In this document: one piece after another, positions 28,832 to 37,067 of the stretch
How positions within the stretch are numbered: position 1 is the first letter of the stretch
Layout of the letters: the number at the start of each line of letters is the position of its first letter
Origin: Thermoflexales bacterium
GTDB taxonomy: Bacteria; Chloroflexota; Anaerolineae; B4-G1; SLSP01
Assembly: GCA_007125545.1 (NCBI GenBank)
Contig: SLDA01000417.1
Span: forward strand, 1-41,030
Direction of reading: 5' to 3'
DNA: 41,030 bases
Translations under genes and position numbers: made by a program
The notes under the pieces: generated by a model
Database searches by the model: none
Told to the model about the DNA's origin: nothing
The model's input: only the letters and a program-made list of their open reading frames with translations

Positions 28832-29473
28832 GTGCAACTCATATCGATTGACGAGGCTCGCACGCTGTACCATACAGCAGACAGCGTTCACGACTTTGAC
28901 CACATTTTGAGAGTACTGGTGCTTGCCGAGCGCATCGCCCAGGCGGAAGGTGCCGATCTGGTTATCACAAGCTCTGCCGCGTTGCTGCACGACTGGGGAC
29001 GCGGCGAAGTGGAGTCGAGTCAGACCAACCACGCCAAGGTAGCCGCGGACCGTGCAAGAAGCTATTTGATGCAGCGCGAGACTGCACCGGTGGTGGTCAA
29101 TGCTATTGTACACGCTATCGAAGCCCATCGCTTCCGCACACCGCCACTGCCCCAGACCCTGGAAGCTAAAGTCTTATTTGATGCCGACAAGCTGGATGCC
29201 ATTGGCGCCATTGGGATCGCCCGCGCTTTTGCATATGGTGGCGCCCACAATCAACGCTTGTGGGCGGCGCGCGAGTCGGTCAACCTGCGGCGCTGGCAAG
29301 AGCAAGGTGACGATGCTGACGCCCATACACCGGTTCACGAATTCGTTGTCAAGCTGTCGCGCATTCACAAGCAGCTCTACACTGCCATGGGCCGCCGCAT
29401 TGCTGAGGAGCGACACCTTTATATGTCCGCCTTTTTCGATCGTCTTGGCTGTGAGGTCCGGGGCGAAGCCTAA
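28832..29473 (+). CDS. HD-domain phosphohydrolase
   Basis: Metal-dependent HD-superfamily hydrolase, 213 residues, cytoplasmic. Ligands are visible: H24 in FDHILRV, H53-D54 in LLHDWGR, H93 and H97 in VHAIEAH, and D118 in FDADKLDAIGAIG. This resembles the YedJ-type HD proteins, whose natural substrate (a phosphorylated nucleotide or similar) is not settled. GTG start behind AGGAGG. It follows the LysM/M23 pair by 40 bp and may share their transcript; a functional link is not evident. Confidence 0.88.
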   Translation: MQLISIDEARTLYHTADSVHDFDHILRVLVLAERIAQAEGADLVITSSAALLHDWGRGEVESSQTNHAKVAADRARSYLMQRETAPVVVNAIVHAIEAHRFRTPPLPQTLEAKVLFDADKLDAIGAIGIARAFAYGGAHNQRLWAARESVNLRRWQEQGDDADAHTPVHEFVVKLSRIHKQLYTAMGRRIAEERHLYMSAFFDRLGCEVRGEA

Positions 29474-29517
29474 CCTTCGCCAGTGAATTGCCGCTTGCCT
29501 GTGACGTCCACGACAAA

Positions 29518-29537
29518 GCGGGGGCCGCGGCCCCCGC
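29518..29537. terminator. Bidirectional GC hairpin between convergent genes
   Basis: A perfect 20-bp palindrome GCGGGGGCCG/CGGCCCCCGC lies between the HD gene (+) and lysS (-). T-tracts are weak on both sides, so termination is inferred mainly from the convergent layout. Confidence 0.5.
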
Positions 29538-29567
29538 CTTGTGATATCCTCAATGTGAAGGTCTCTG

Positions 29568-31079
29568 CTATCCGTCGCGAGATCGTAGATGCGGGTAGAG
29601 TAGAACTTCACGGATGGAGTGGCTATCTGTGAAGAGCATGGCCAATCGGTCGATGCCCAACCCGAAGCCCCCATTGGGTGGCATACCGTATTTCATAGCT
29701 CGGAGGTAATCCTCGTCCAATGGTTGTGCTTCTTTATTGCCGGCTTCATACTCCCGCCCTTGCTGCAGAAACCGCTCTTCCTGCTCGAAGGGATCGTTCA
29801 ACTCGGTGAAGGCGTTGCCCATCTCCATACCTCCGATGAAGAGCTCGAATCGCTCGACGTGAGTTGGATCGTCGGGTTTCTGTTTTGCCAGCGGCGAGAT
29901 CTCCACAGGGTAGTCGTGGATGAAAGTGGGTTGAACGAGCGTGGGTTCTACCTCGCCGAGAAGGTTGTCTACCAGATGGCCCCACGTCGCATCCCCTGCA
30001 GCGCTGTAGCCTCGATCCCGCATCTCGGTACGCAGCGCCTTGGCATCCGGGAAGTTGGTGTAATCGATGCCTGTTCCTTCCAGAATTACATCGCGCAAGG
30101 TGCTTCGTCGCCAAGGTGGAGCCAGATCGATTTCATGGGGACCGTATGTGAGGATTGTTGTGCCTAAAGCCCGCTCGGCACTGTAAGCGATTAGTTGCTC
30201 GACGGTGCTCATAATACCGTAGAGGTCTGTATAAGCACAGTAGAACTCTAGCTGTGTGAACTCCGGATTGTGCTTATAGGAGACCCCTTCGTTTCGAAAG
30301 TCGCGCCCGATCTCGTAGACCCGCTCATACATCCCAACAAGCAAGCGTTTGAGATAGAGCTCGAACGAGATCCGCAGATACAGATCCTGCTTGAGCTGGT
30401 TGTGATACGTCGTGAAAGGCCGTGCCGCGGCGCCACCATAGATGGGCTGCAGCACGGGAGTCTCAACTTCCAGATAATCATTATCATCCAGCCACATCCG
30501 CAGTGCGCTAATAATGCGCGACCGGATACGGAAAATGCGGCGCACCTCGCGATTTACCGCTAGGTCAGCATAGCGCTGGCGGTAGCGTTCCTCTACGTCG
30601 GCGAAGGCGCTGTATCGAACGGTGTTGCCCGCCTCATCCTCATATTCTTTGGGAATGGGTAGGGGCGTGATCGCTTTTGCCAACATACGCCAGGATTGGA
30701 GCTGGAGGCTGACCTCGCCAGTGCGCGTTCGGGTCATTGCACCTGCCGCTTCTACAAAGTCTCCCAAATCGACAGTTCTCCGGAAAAGGGCGAACGCATC
30801 ATCCCCGGTGACATCCCGGCGAATGAAGAGCTGCAATCTCCCTGTAGCGTCCTCAATGTGCGCAAAGGCCAGCTTTCCCATGAGGCGCATACTGACGATC
30901 CGACCTGCGACTGTCACTTCTGGTGCGGCTTCTCCCGTTGCCTCGGTCGGGGTGAATGCCGCCACGGCCTCCTGTGTTGTGTGCGTGCGGTATGATCGAT
31001 GCGGATAGGCGGGAACACCTGCTTCTTCCAGCCGTCTGATCTTTTCCGCGCGTTGCTGCTCCAGATCGTTTAGCTCCAT
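29568..31079 (-). CDS. lysS: Lysyl-tRNA synthetase, class II
   Basis: Charges tRNA-Lys with lysine, 503 residues. An N-terminal OB-fold anticodon-binding domain (VTVAGRIVSMRLMGKLAFAH, about residues 54-75) precedes the class II core. Motif 2 is FRNEGVSYKHNPEFTQLE, with Lys where many LysRS have Arg before HNPEFT. Motif 3 is GGFGLGIDRLAML near the C terminus. Downstream of greA on the same strand with a 157-bp gap that holds a hairpin. ATG behind GAGGAG. Confidence 0.96.
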   Translation of the reverse strand: MELNDLEQQRAEKIRRLEEAGVPAYPHRSYRTHTTQEAVAAFTPTEATGEAAPEVTVAGRIVSMRLMGKLAFAHIEDATGRLQLFIRRDVTGDDAFALFRRTVDLGDFVEAAGAMTRTRTGEVSLQLQSWRMLAKAITPLPIPKEYEDEAGNTVRYSAFADVEERYRQRYADLAVNREVRRIFRIRSRIISALRMWLDDNDYLEVETPVLQPIYGGAAARPFTTYHNQLKQDLYLRISFELYLKRLLVGMYERVYEIGRDFRNEGVSYKHNPEFTQLEFYCAYTDLYGIMSTVEQLIAYSAERALGTTILTYGPHEIDLAPPWRRSTLRDVILEGTGIDYTNFPDAKALRTEMRDRGYSAAGDATWGHLVDNLLGEVEPTLVQPTFIHDYPVEISPLAKQKPDDPTHVERFELFIGGMEMGNAFTELNDPFEQEERFLQQGREYEAGNKEAQPLDEDYLRAMKYGMPPNGGFGLGIDRLAMLFTDSHSIREVLLYPHLRSRDG

Positions 31080-31111
31080 GGATTGCTCCTCACTCTACAG
31101 GCATATAGAGA

Positions 31112-31143
31112 GAGCGTATGCAAGGAGATATGCGCATACGCTC
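31112..31143 (-). promoter_or_regulatory. Hairpin in the greA-lysS gap
   Basis: GAGCGTATGC (31112-31121) and GCATACGCTC (31134-31143) form a perfect 10-bp stem with a 12-nt loop. In the minus-strand RNA the loop reads GCATATCTCCTT, and its CTCCTT could pair with the lysS ribosome-binding site GAGGAG about 40 nt downstream. Candidate translation control element; no T-tract. Confidence 0.4.
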
Positions 31144-31236
31144 CCATAGAACCATTGCTGCCAAAATGTGATCGGGGCCCTTCCTCTGTGATGGGCCGAA
31201 CCAGCCTGATAAGGCTCGATTCCCACCCGTGTCGGG

Positions 31237-31713
31237 CTAATGTATCTCGATGACTTTGAAAACGAGGTCCCCTGCCGGAGCGCGCACGATGGCTTTTTCG
31301 CCAACACGCTTACCCAGCAGCGCCTTGCCCAGAGGTGACTCGTTGGAGATCCGACCCTTGCGTGGGTCGGCCTCAGCCGAGCCCACCACGAAGTATTTCT
31401 CATCGTCACCGTTCCCATCTTCTCTTACGGTGACTGTGCTCCCGATGATGACAATATCGGAGCTTTCGCCGGTTATCTGGATGATCTCAGCTTTGCGCAA
31501 GGACTCCTCAAGCTCGAGGATGCGACCTTCCACAAACGATTGCTCGCGTCTGGCTTCTTCCAGCTCTGCGTTCTCGATGAGCTCTCCCTCACCGAGCGCA
31601 TTGTGGAGACGTTCTGCCACTTCCTCGCGGCGAGTCGTCTTGAGATGCTGAAGCTCCTCTTCCAGCGATTTGTACCCCTCGGGGGTTAAGTAAACAACAG
31701 CGCGACTACTCAT
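31237..31713 (-). CDS. greA: Transcription elongation factor GreA
   Basis: Rescues backtracked RNA polymerase by stimulating transcript cleavage, 158 residues, same length as E. coli GreA. ATG 31713 has GGAGG 10-11 nt upstream; a TTG at 31722 sits only 1 nt from that site and is rejected. An N-terminal coiled coil (residues 12-75) and a C-terminal FKBP-like domain (NESPLGKALLGKRVGEKA) are clear. At the coiled-coil tip the acidic pair is E44 and E47 (GELIENAE), so the usual Asp (E. coli D41) is Glu. The leader contains a T-rich run (plus-strand 31761-31772). Confidence 0.95.
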   Translation of the reverse strand: MSSRAVVYLTPEGYKSLEEELQHLKTTRREEVAERLHNALGEGELIENAELEEARREQSFVEGRILELEESLRKAEIIQITGESSDIVIIGSTVTVREDGNGDDEKYFVVGSAEADPRKGRISNESPLGKALLGKRVGEKAIVRAPAGDLVFKVIEIH

Positions 31714-31805
31714 GGAATCCAACCCTCCGGGCCCGTATACTTAAAACCAGGGCTCATGATAAAAAACAAAAACCCGAGAGCCGGCGTGCGCTCACAGGTT
31801 GATGT

Positions 31806-31834
31806 ATCATACCACATACTGGGGTCTTTGTAAA
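31806..31834 (-). promoter_or_regulatory. Promoter of greA-lysS
   Basis: On the minus strand TTTACA (31834-31829), 17 bp, TATGAT (31811-31806) with TGG before it (extended -10). About 95 bp upstream of greA. Confidence 0.75.
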
Positions 31835-31868
31835 GCCATTACAACCCGGGTTGAGGCCTTACCCGGCG

Positions 31869-33017
31869 TCAGACATCAAGTATGCTTTGAACAATGCGGC
31901 GGACCTGCTGCGCCACCAGGCCTTGGGGCTGTATCTCGACCATCGGTTTCCCATTCTGAACACTTTCATAAGCGATGTCAGGGGACGGCGGGATGCCGGC
32001 GATCATCTCGTGGCGCAGTGTCTGCTCGATCATGCTGCGGCTGAGGGCGCCGGAGACTCCCACCCGGTGGATGAGAACGATGCGCGCCTTCTGACTACCG
32101 ATTCCCAGTCCGGCCAGGCCATTCAGCATCTCGAGCGTGAGGTCCAGTCCGATCCTATTGGGTTCGACGGTCATAACGATGAGGTTACAAAGTCGCAGGG
32201 CTTCCTGATAGGACTCATCAAGTCGCGCCGGCAGGTCAAGCAGCAGGTAGTCGAAGTCGGTGTTGAGGTAGCGCAACAACGTCCGCACGAATCCCTTGGT
32301 GAGCACAGGAGCCTTACCAGCGGGTGTGGACGTCGCCAGAAGCAAATGAGCACCGGAACGATGGCGAACTAGATGTTCGCTCAGCCTGGCGCGGGTCAGG
32401 TGCGCGAGCGGCTGACCCACGAAGGCAGCGAGGCCGTGGTCGTGCCTGAGGGAACTATCGATACCCAGTTGTAGGGCCATGGTACCGCCGCCGTCCTGTA
32501 GCTCTACGACAGCGACGCTGGCTTCTCCCTGCATCCGTCGCAGTTCTATAGCCGTGTTCAGCGTCAGTGTACTGGTTCCAATTCCACCCTTCGTAGCCAG
32601 AAATGCGATGATCTTGCCCCGCTCTATTCTGTCGCTGATGCGGCTCTGGCGTTGTAGTAGGACCTCTACTCGCGAAATCAATTCCCCGGGGTGGATGGGC
32701 TTGGTTAAGTAATCATCGGCCCCAGCCTGGAAGCCTGCAATCTTGTCATTAATCGCAGATTTAGCCGTGAACATCAGGATAGGAATCGAATTGGTAGCCG
32801 GGTGCTCACGGAGCTTCGCGGTGACTTCAAAGCCATCCAAGTGCGGCATCATTACGTCCAGAATAATCAGCGCGGGCTGGGCTTCAATGGCCTTCTCTAT
32901 GGTCTGTAGACCATTCTTGGCGGCGATGATCTCGTACCCCTGCTGCTCTAACATAACGCCGACGAGCCGCAGGGCATCGACATCGTCATCCGCGATAAGA
33001 ATCTTGGGGAGTGCCAT
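31869..33017 (-). CDS. Receiver domain fused to CpaE/MinD-like ATPase
   Basis: Two-domain protein, 382 residues. Residues 1-125 form a response-regulator receiver with acidic D10-D12, phosphoacceptor D54 (LDVMMPHLDG), T84 and K106 (TKP). Residues about 134-380 form a ParA/MinD-superfamily ATPase like CpaE/TadZ. The deviant Walker A is KGGIGTST (143-150): the signature Lys143 is kept but the P-loop Lys is Thr, as in many CpaE proteins (GVGAST). LLLDLP fits Walker B. CpaE-type proteins position pili or secretion machines, but no tad/flp genes are in view. The input kinase is unknown. Confidence 0.85.
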   Translation of the reverse strand: MALPKILIADDDVDALRLVGVMLEQQGYEIIAAKNGLQTIEKAIEAQPALIILDVMMPHLDGFEVTAKLREHPATNSIPILMFTAKSAINDKIAGFQAGADDYLTKPIHPGELISRVEVLLQRQSRISDRIERGKIIAFLATKGGIGTSTLTLNTAIELRRMQGEASVAVVELQDGGGTMALQLGIDSSLRHDHGLAAFVGQPLAHLTRARLSEHLVRHRSGAHLLLATSTPAGKAPVLTKGFVRTLLRYLNTDFDYLLLDLPARLDESYQEALRLCNLIVMTVEPNRIGLDLTLEMLNGLAGLGIGSQKARIVLIHRVGVSGALSRSMIEQTLRHEMIAGIPPSPDIAYESVQNGKPMVEIQPQGLVAQQVRRIVQSILDV

Positions 33018-33052
33018 AGATTAAACTCGCTCTCGTCGCTGGGTATTGGCGA

Positions 33053-33080
33053 ATTATAGCTCGGGCTCTGTATGGCGCAA
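33053..33080 (-). promoter_or_regulatory. Promoter of receiver-ATPase gene
   Basis: On the minus strand TTGCGC (33080-33075), 16 bp, TATAAT (33058-33053), about 35 bp upstream of the start codon. Confidence 0.65.
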
Positions 33081-33120
33081 GCTACCCGAAAGTGCTCTCG
33101 TCGGGGCAAGTCGTCCGATG

Positions 33121-34662
33121 TTATATCCCGGACAGGGAGCCTACCATCAGCCAGGCCACTACGGCCAGAACTGTGATGATGATGAGTCCGTAGCCTGCCG
33201 TGCTGCGTAGCGCCTCTCCCTCGCCACCGCTAAGCCCCACGGTGCTGCAGCCGACGATGATCTTGGCCGGGCCAAAGACCGATCCGACGCCGGCTCCGGC
33301 ATTATGCAGAGCCAGGATAAAGGGCACGTGAAGTCCCAAGGCCTGGGCGACTTCAAGCTGAAAAGCGCCCAGCATCACGTTGGAGTTGGTGTTGCTACCC
33401 GTCATAAAAGCCCCGAGGGCGCCGATGAACCCCGACATAAGCGGGAAGGAGCCGCCGGCAAACGCTGCCATCGACGTGGACAGCGTCGTGACCATCCCCG
33501 ACATCTGCATGGTCGTAGCCATCGCCATCATCGTAACGATGCCCAGTGTAGTCTTGTAACCGCTCCGCAAGACTCCTCGGCGGATTTTGGCGCCACTGCC
33601 CGGTGGTAGCGCATTTCGCTTTCGGCTCCAGAGTAGTGTCAGTGTGGAGATGTAGATCAACTGCGCTCCTGGATGCCCGAAGACTGAGATGCTTCTGGTC
33701 GTCTCTGCCGCGATTAACGTACCATCCTCCAGGTATAGATCGGGCATCTGTACACTGAGCACCACCCGATTGAGGTGCTGATCCAGGAAAGGAACGAAGC
33801 TCACCGCGAGGATCATAGTAACCAGCAGTAGATAAGGTAACACTTGGATAAAGGCTTGCTTGGGATCGATCGGAATCACCTCCGCCGCATCCATACGTCG
33901 CCTTCGCGCCAGGGCCCAGAAACCGCCTACCAGGAGACCTGCAAGAGCGCCTAGCATTGCAGCGATGTGCTCGATGCCGATCGTTGCGACGAAATACTGC
34001 ACTAAGCTCATGCTGACCGCCATTGTCAATAGAGGCGCGAGCTCCCGGCGGGGCAGACGGTTCCCGGATGCCTTCCAGAGGACAATCGTGCCGCACATAA
34101 AGCAGACCAATACCATGCTCCCGGCGACCCATGGAGCCAGTAGAGCTTTCTCAACTGCCGTAGCCGAGATCAGTGCTTCATAGGGCGCGCCCACGGATCC
34201 GAAAGCGACCGCCCATGTGAGACCGATGGAGGGTATGACCACGGCATCTAAGGGAGAAAAGCCCATGGCCACCAGGATGGGTGCAACGATTGCGACCGGA
34301 ACTCCAAAGCCCCCGACGCTCTGAAGAAACGAGGTGAATCCCCAGGCGAGGAGCAGCACCTGTAAGATACGTCCTGGTGCAAGCTGTTTGAGCATCGTGC
34401 TTGTCGCCTCCAGCGTACCGCCCGCTTCAGTTACACGGAAGAAGAATAGGGCGCCCCAGATGATGTAGAGGACGTAGGCAGCTCGAAAGAAGCCTTGAAC
34501 TTGCGCCCAGAAAAGCACGCTCGGTCCCGCGCCGAACCATAGCCCTGCGATAAGCAATGAAGATAGCAGACCTGCCGCGCCGGCCTTTGAACCGCCCCAG
34601 CGGAAACCGAGCATCAGAATGAGAATGAGGAGTAGGGGAACTGCAGCTAGAAGGGTATCCAT
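33121..34662 (-). CDS. L-lactate permease family transporter
   Basis: Multi-spanning inner-membrane carrier of the LctP/LldP family, 513 residues; family members import L-lactate, D-lactate or glycolate with protons. The family signature GAFMTGSNTNSNVMLGAFQ (about 33360-33415), SVGGFGVPVAIVAPILVAMG and AVAFGSVGAPYEALI are present, and about a dozen hydrophobic segments fit. No good ribosome-binding site is seen before ATG 34662 and no lactate dehydrogenase is nearby, so the substrate is uncertain. It lies between the receiver-ATPase gene and dnaA. Confidence 0.88.
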   Translation of the reverse strand: MDTLLAAVPLLLILILMLGFRWGGSKAGAAGLLSSLLIAGLWFGAGPSVLFWAQVQGFFRAAYVLYIIWGALFFFRVTEAGGTLEATSTMLKQLAPGRILQVLLLAWGFTSFLQSVGGFGVPVAIVAPILVAMGFSPLDAVVIPSIGLTWAVAFGSVGAPYEALISATAVEKALLAPWVAGSMVLVCFMCGTIVLWKASGNRLPRRELAPLLTMAVSMSLVQYFVATIGIEHIAAMLGALAGLLVGGFWALARRRRMDAAEVIPIDPKQAFIQVLPYLLLVTMILAVSFVPFLDQHLNRVVLSVQMPDLYLEDGTLIAAETTRSISVFGHPGAQLIYISTLTLLWSRKRNALPPGSGAKIRRGVLRSGYKTTLGIVTMMAMATTMQMSGMVTTLSTSMAAFAGGSFPLMSGFIGALGAFMTGSNTNSNVMLGAFQLEVAQALGLHVPFILALHNAGAGVGSVFGPAKIIVGCSTVGLSGGEGEALRSTAGYGLIIITVLAVVAWLMVGSLSGI

Positions 34663-34756
34663 GAAGTTTGTCTTGTCTCGCGTTCTAGCCGGTGATGTCA
34701 GGGCTATGCTGCTGGTCCGGCTCTTGTGATATCGGCTATTCTATCACAGAACCCGC

Positions 34757-34788
34757 AAAAAAAGAGCCGGCGCTTAGTGCCGGCTCTT
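34757..34788 (-). terminator. Intrinsic terminator of dnaA
   Basis: On the minus strand a 10-bp stem AAGAGCCGGC/GCCGGCTCTT (34788-34779 with 34771-34762) with a 7-nt loop is followed by seven T. It is 35 bp beyond the dnaA stop. Confidence 0.9.
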
Positions 34789-34822
34789 GAGGTCGTGGGA
34801 TCACGGGTTCGTAGTTGAGCGG

Positions 34823-36169
34823 CTAGTTCTCACCGTAGAGCTGTCCCTTAAGCAGCATCATCTCGCGCTTGAACTGGTCGTCTTGCTCGAGCCTCGCGCG
34901 GACACGCTCGTAACCGTAGAGAACGGTGGTGTGATCACGCCCGCCCAGTTCCGCCCCAATTTGGGGCAAGGAGGCATCGGTCTCTTCGCGCATTAGATAC
35001 ATGACAATCTGACGCGGCTGTGCAATACGACGTGTGCGCCGGGGGCTCCGCAACTCGTCGGGCGTTACACTGTAGAAGTTGGCGACCGCTTTGAAAATAT
35101 CTGACGATGAGACTTCAGGTCGGTTCGGTAGGAGATCAGCAAGCGCCTTCTCTGCAACCTGCTTATCCAGCGGTAAATTCGTAAGCTTGCTCATTGCCAA
35201 GACCCGGTTGAGCGCGCCTTCCAACTCGCGGATGTTGCTTTCGATGTTCGTCGCGATATAGCTAAGCAGACTGTTGGGGACGACAACGCCCAGGTGCTCA
35301 GCCTTCGACTGCAGTATCGCCATCCGCGTCTCGTAATCGGGCGATTGGATATCCACCATCAATCCCCACTCGAAACGTGAGCGCAGGCGCTCTTCCAGGG
35401 TTACCATCGCCTTGGGTACGCGATCGCTTGTCAGGACGATCTGCCTTCCATTGTCGCGTAACGCATTGAAGGTGTGAAAAAACTCTTCCTGGGTGCTCTC
35501 TTTCCCGGCGATGAACTGAATGTCATCCACCAGCAGGACATCGGCAGTCCGGTATCTCTCGCGGAATTGCTCTGTCGTGTGCGTGCGTATAGACTCGATC
35601 AGCCCATTCGTGAAGGTCTCGGAGGTTACGTAGATAATGTGCATGCCCTTGAGAAAGCAGATGTGCCCAATGGCATGGAGTAGGTGGGTCTTGCCGAGGC
35701 CAACGCCGCCATGAATGAAGAGCGGATTATAGGCGCGTGCGGGCGATTCCGCAACGGCCTGCGAAGCGGCTTGAGCCAGCCGGTTGCTCGGGCCTACGAC
35801 AAAGGACTCGAATGTGTAGGCTGCATTCAGCCCCGGGTCCCTGGACAGTTCATCAGCAAGCATAACGTCCTCTTCCCGGAAAAGAACCGGTACAGATGCG
35901 TCACCGCGCTTGGAGTCCCACACGACGAACCGAGCTTCGATCTCTTGATCGGAAAGCCGGGCCAGGGTGCGCTTGATGACAGGATAAAGCCGGTTTTCCA
36001 GCCACTCGACCGCATAACCGTTCTTCACACCTATGACGAGGGTCGTCTGATTCTCAACACCGATGCAGTGCGTATCACGGAGCCAGGCGTCAAAGGTAGC
36101 ACGCGCCATCTTGAGCTCCAATTCACCTAGCGCGGCCTGCCAAAGTCTTTGTGGTATAATATCGGTCAT
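34823..36169 (-). CDS. dnaA: Chromosomal replication initiator DnaA
   Basis: AAA+ initiator that binds DnaA boxes and opens oriC, 448 residues. Domain I (LWQAALGELELKMARATFDAWL), a short linker, then the AAA+ domain III with Walker A GGVGLGKTH, Walker B VLLVDDIQFIAGKE, and the arginine-finger region LEERLRSRFEWGL. Domain IV has the DNA-binding signature GGRDHTTVLYGYERV. AAGGA lies 7 nt before the ATG. No dnaN or gyrB follows; the gene is alone and ends at a terminator. The gap upstream carries DnaA boxes. Confidence 0.98.
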   Translation of the reverse strand: MTDIIPQRLWQAALGELELKMARATFDAWLRDTHCIGVENQTTLVIGVKNGYAVEWLENRLYPVIKRTLARLSDQEIEARFVVWDSKRGDASVPVLFREEDVMLADELSRDPGLNAAYTFESFVVGPSNRLAQAASQAVAESPARAYNPLFIHGGVGLGKTHLLHAIGHICFLKGMHIIYVTSETFTNGLIESIRTHTTEQFRERYRTADVLLVDDIQFIAGKESTQEEFFHTFNALRDNGRQIVLTSDRVPKAMVTLEERLRSRFEWGLMVDIQSPDYETRMAILQSKAEHLGVVVPNSLLSYIATNIESNIRELEGALNRVLAMSKLTNLPLDKQVAEKALADLLPNRPEVSSSDIFKAVANFYSVTPDELRSPRRTRRIAQPRQIVMYLMREETDASLPQIGAELGGRDHTTVLYGYERVRARLEQDDQFKREMMLLKGQLYGEN

Positions 36170-36531
36170 TCAATTTTCCTTGACTAACGAGTGTCACAGC
36201 AGCACGCCGGTCTCGCTCGACGAACGCGATAGTCTGCGCGTGGGTTCTGCATCAGTGAATCCGCATCGGTGCTAACGCATTTGGGGGTCCTTATACGTGC
36301 AAGAAACCCCGACGGTCTGGATCGAAGACTACCCGTTAATGACGCCGTAGTGACAGCGTAGAGGCGGGCCTACTTCGGGGACATCCTGGAGGCCTGTGCT
36401 GCCTCAAAGAAGGCGTCCGGAATGGTTTCCGTTCGCTCTAGTCCCTGCTGGATTTCTCTTAAGCGCCTCCGTTCCAGATCACCAAGCCCATTCTACCAAA
36501 AAGTCGCCGGTCATGCAATGCCCATGTGTCG

Positions 36532-36708
36532 CTTTTACCTTAAAAACCCGTAAACTTTAATATTGCAGAAACCCCTGTGGAGAGCAAACTTGCTTATCCA
36601 TAGGTGTGCCACTTTCAGAGCTTACCATCACAAGATGTACGGTTTCGTCTGTGGATGACCCTGTGGATAACTCTGCGGGTTTTGTGATCACAGTGTATTT
36701 TGTCCACC
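36532..36708. other. Candidate replication origin (oriC) with DnaA boxes
   Basis: An AT-rich stretch (36532-36570) lies beside DnaA-box-like 9-mers. TGTGGATAA at 36662-36670 is a perfect box on the minus strand. TGTGGATGA (36650-36658) and TTATCCATA (36594-36602, plus strand) have one mismatch. TGTGGAGAG (36576-36584) and TTGTCCACC (36700-36708) are weaker. The first two are 12 bp apart. A perfect 10-bp palindrome TGTGATCACA (36683-36692) lies within the cluster. Adjacent to dnaA, this is the classical origin layout; origin activity is inferred. Confidence 0.75.
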
Positions 36709-37067
36709 CATGGCTTGGAGCGCGTACATTTTATGATTGCGTCCGAAGCAAGGTTCGTTACTCGGCCTATCAGATCGATGCGACGGAGGGAGAAGGCGAC
36801 CGGGTAAACCGGAGTCCGGATGGTCCGATGATCGTCTCGCTTGTGACCCGAGCCCTGGCTGTCCCCTCGTATCTGAGTGATTAGGAGACCGAATAGGGAA
36901 ATAGAGAATGCCAGCCGCGCGATCCGGTCGCTCTCCGGCGCTATTTGCGGCTCGGTCCAATAAAGTGTTGCACCTGCGGGTATGAGGAGCCATACACGCG
37001 TCCGCCAACGGCCCGCCGAGCATTGATAGGGCCATAGGTGAAAGGCCCTATCGTCATGTGTCGGCAT
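36615..37067 (-). CDS. Doubtful small membrane protein frame
   Basis: Open frame of 150 codons from ATG 37067, with GGAGG 10 nt upstream, overlapping the end of nth by 14 bp. Two hydrophobic segments are visible (about residues 24-36 and 49-60: VWLLIPAGATLYW and LAFSISLFGLLI). The C-terminal part (RVIHRVIHRR) is just the translated DnaA boxes, so at least that end is unlikely to be coding under selection. It may be a decayed or short gene, or chance. I do not recognise a family. Confidence 0.2.
   Translation of the reverse strand: MPTHDDRAFHLWPYQCSAGRWRTRVWLLIPAGATLYWTEPQIAPESDRIARLAFSISLFGLLITQIRGDSQGSGHKRDDHRTIRTPVYPVAFSLRRIDLIGRVTNLASDAIIKCTRSKPWVDKIHCDHKTRRVIHRVIHRRNRTSCDGKL
37025..37052 (-). 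terminator. Hairpin after nth
   Basis: GATAGGGCC (37025-37033) and GGCCCTATC (37044-37052) form a perfect 9-bp stem with a 10-nt loop, directly after the nth stop codon on the minus strand. There is no T-tract, so it may protect the 3' end and not terminate. Confidence 0.4.

Larger units (their letters stand above)
36170..37053. other. Intergenic region between dnaA and nth, oriC candidate inside
   Basis: 884 bp without a convincing gene. The first 360 bp (36170-36530) hold nothing recognisable; no good dnaA promoter was found. The middle holds the AT-rich stretch and DnaA boxes described separately. The remainder (36710-37053) has one weak minus-strand frame and a hairpin next to the nth stop. 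Confidence 0.7.

Noticed and set aside
36150-36162. TGG-TATAAT on the plus strand at the dnaA start
   Set aside because: It coincides with codons for the first DnaA residues, has no -35 match, and would transcribe an empty region; probably chance.
36606-36884. Plus-strand open frame of 92 codons in the dnaA-nth gap
   Set aside because: GTG start without a ribosome-binding site, crosses the DnaA boxes, and the protein has no recognisable features.
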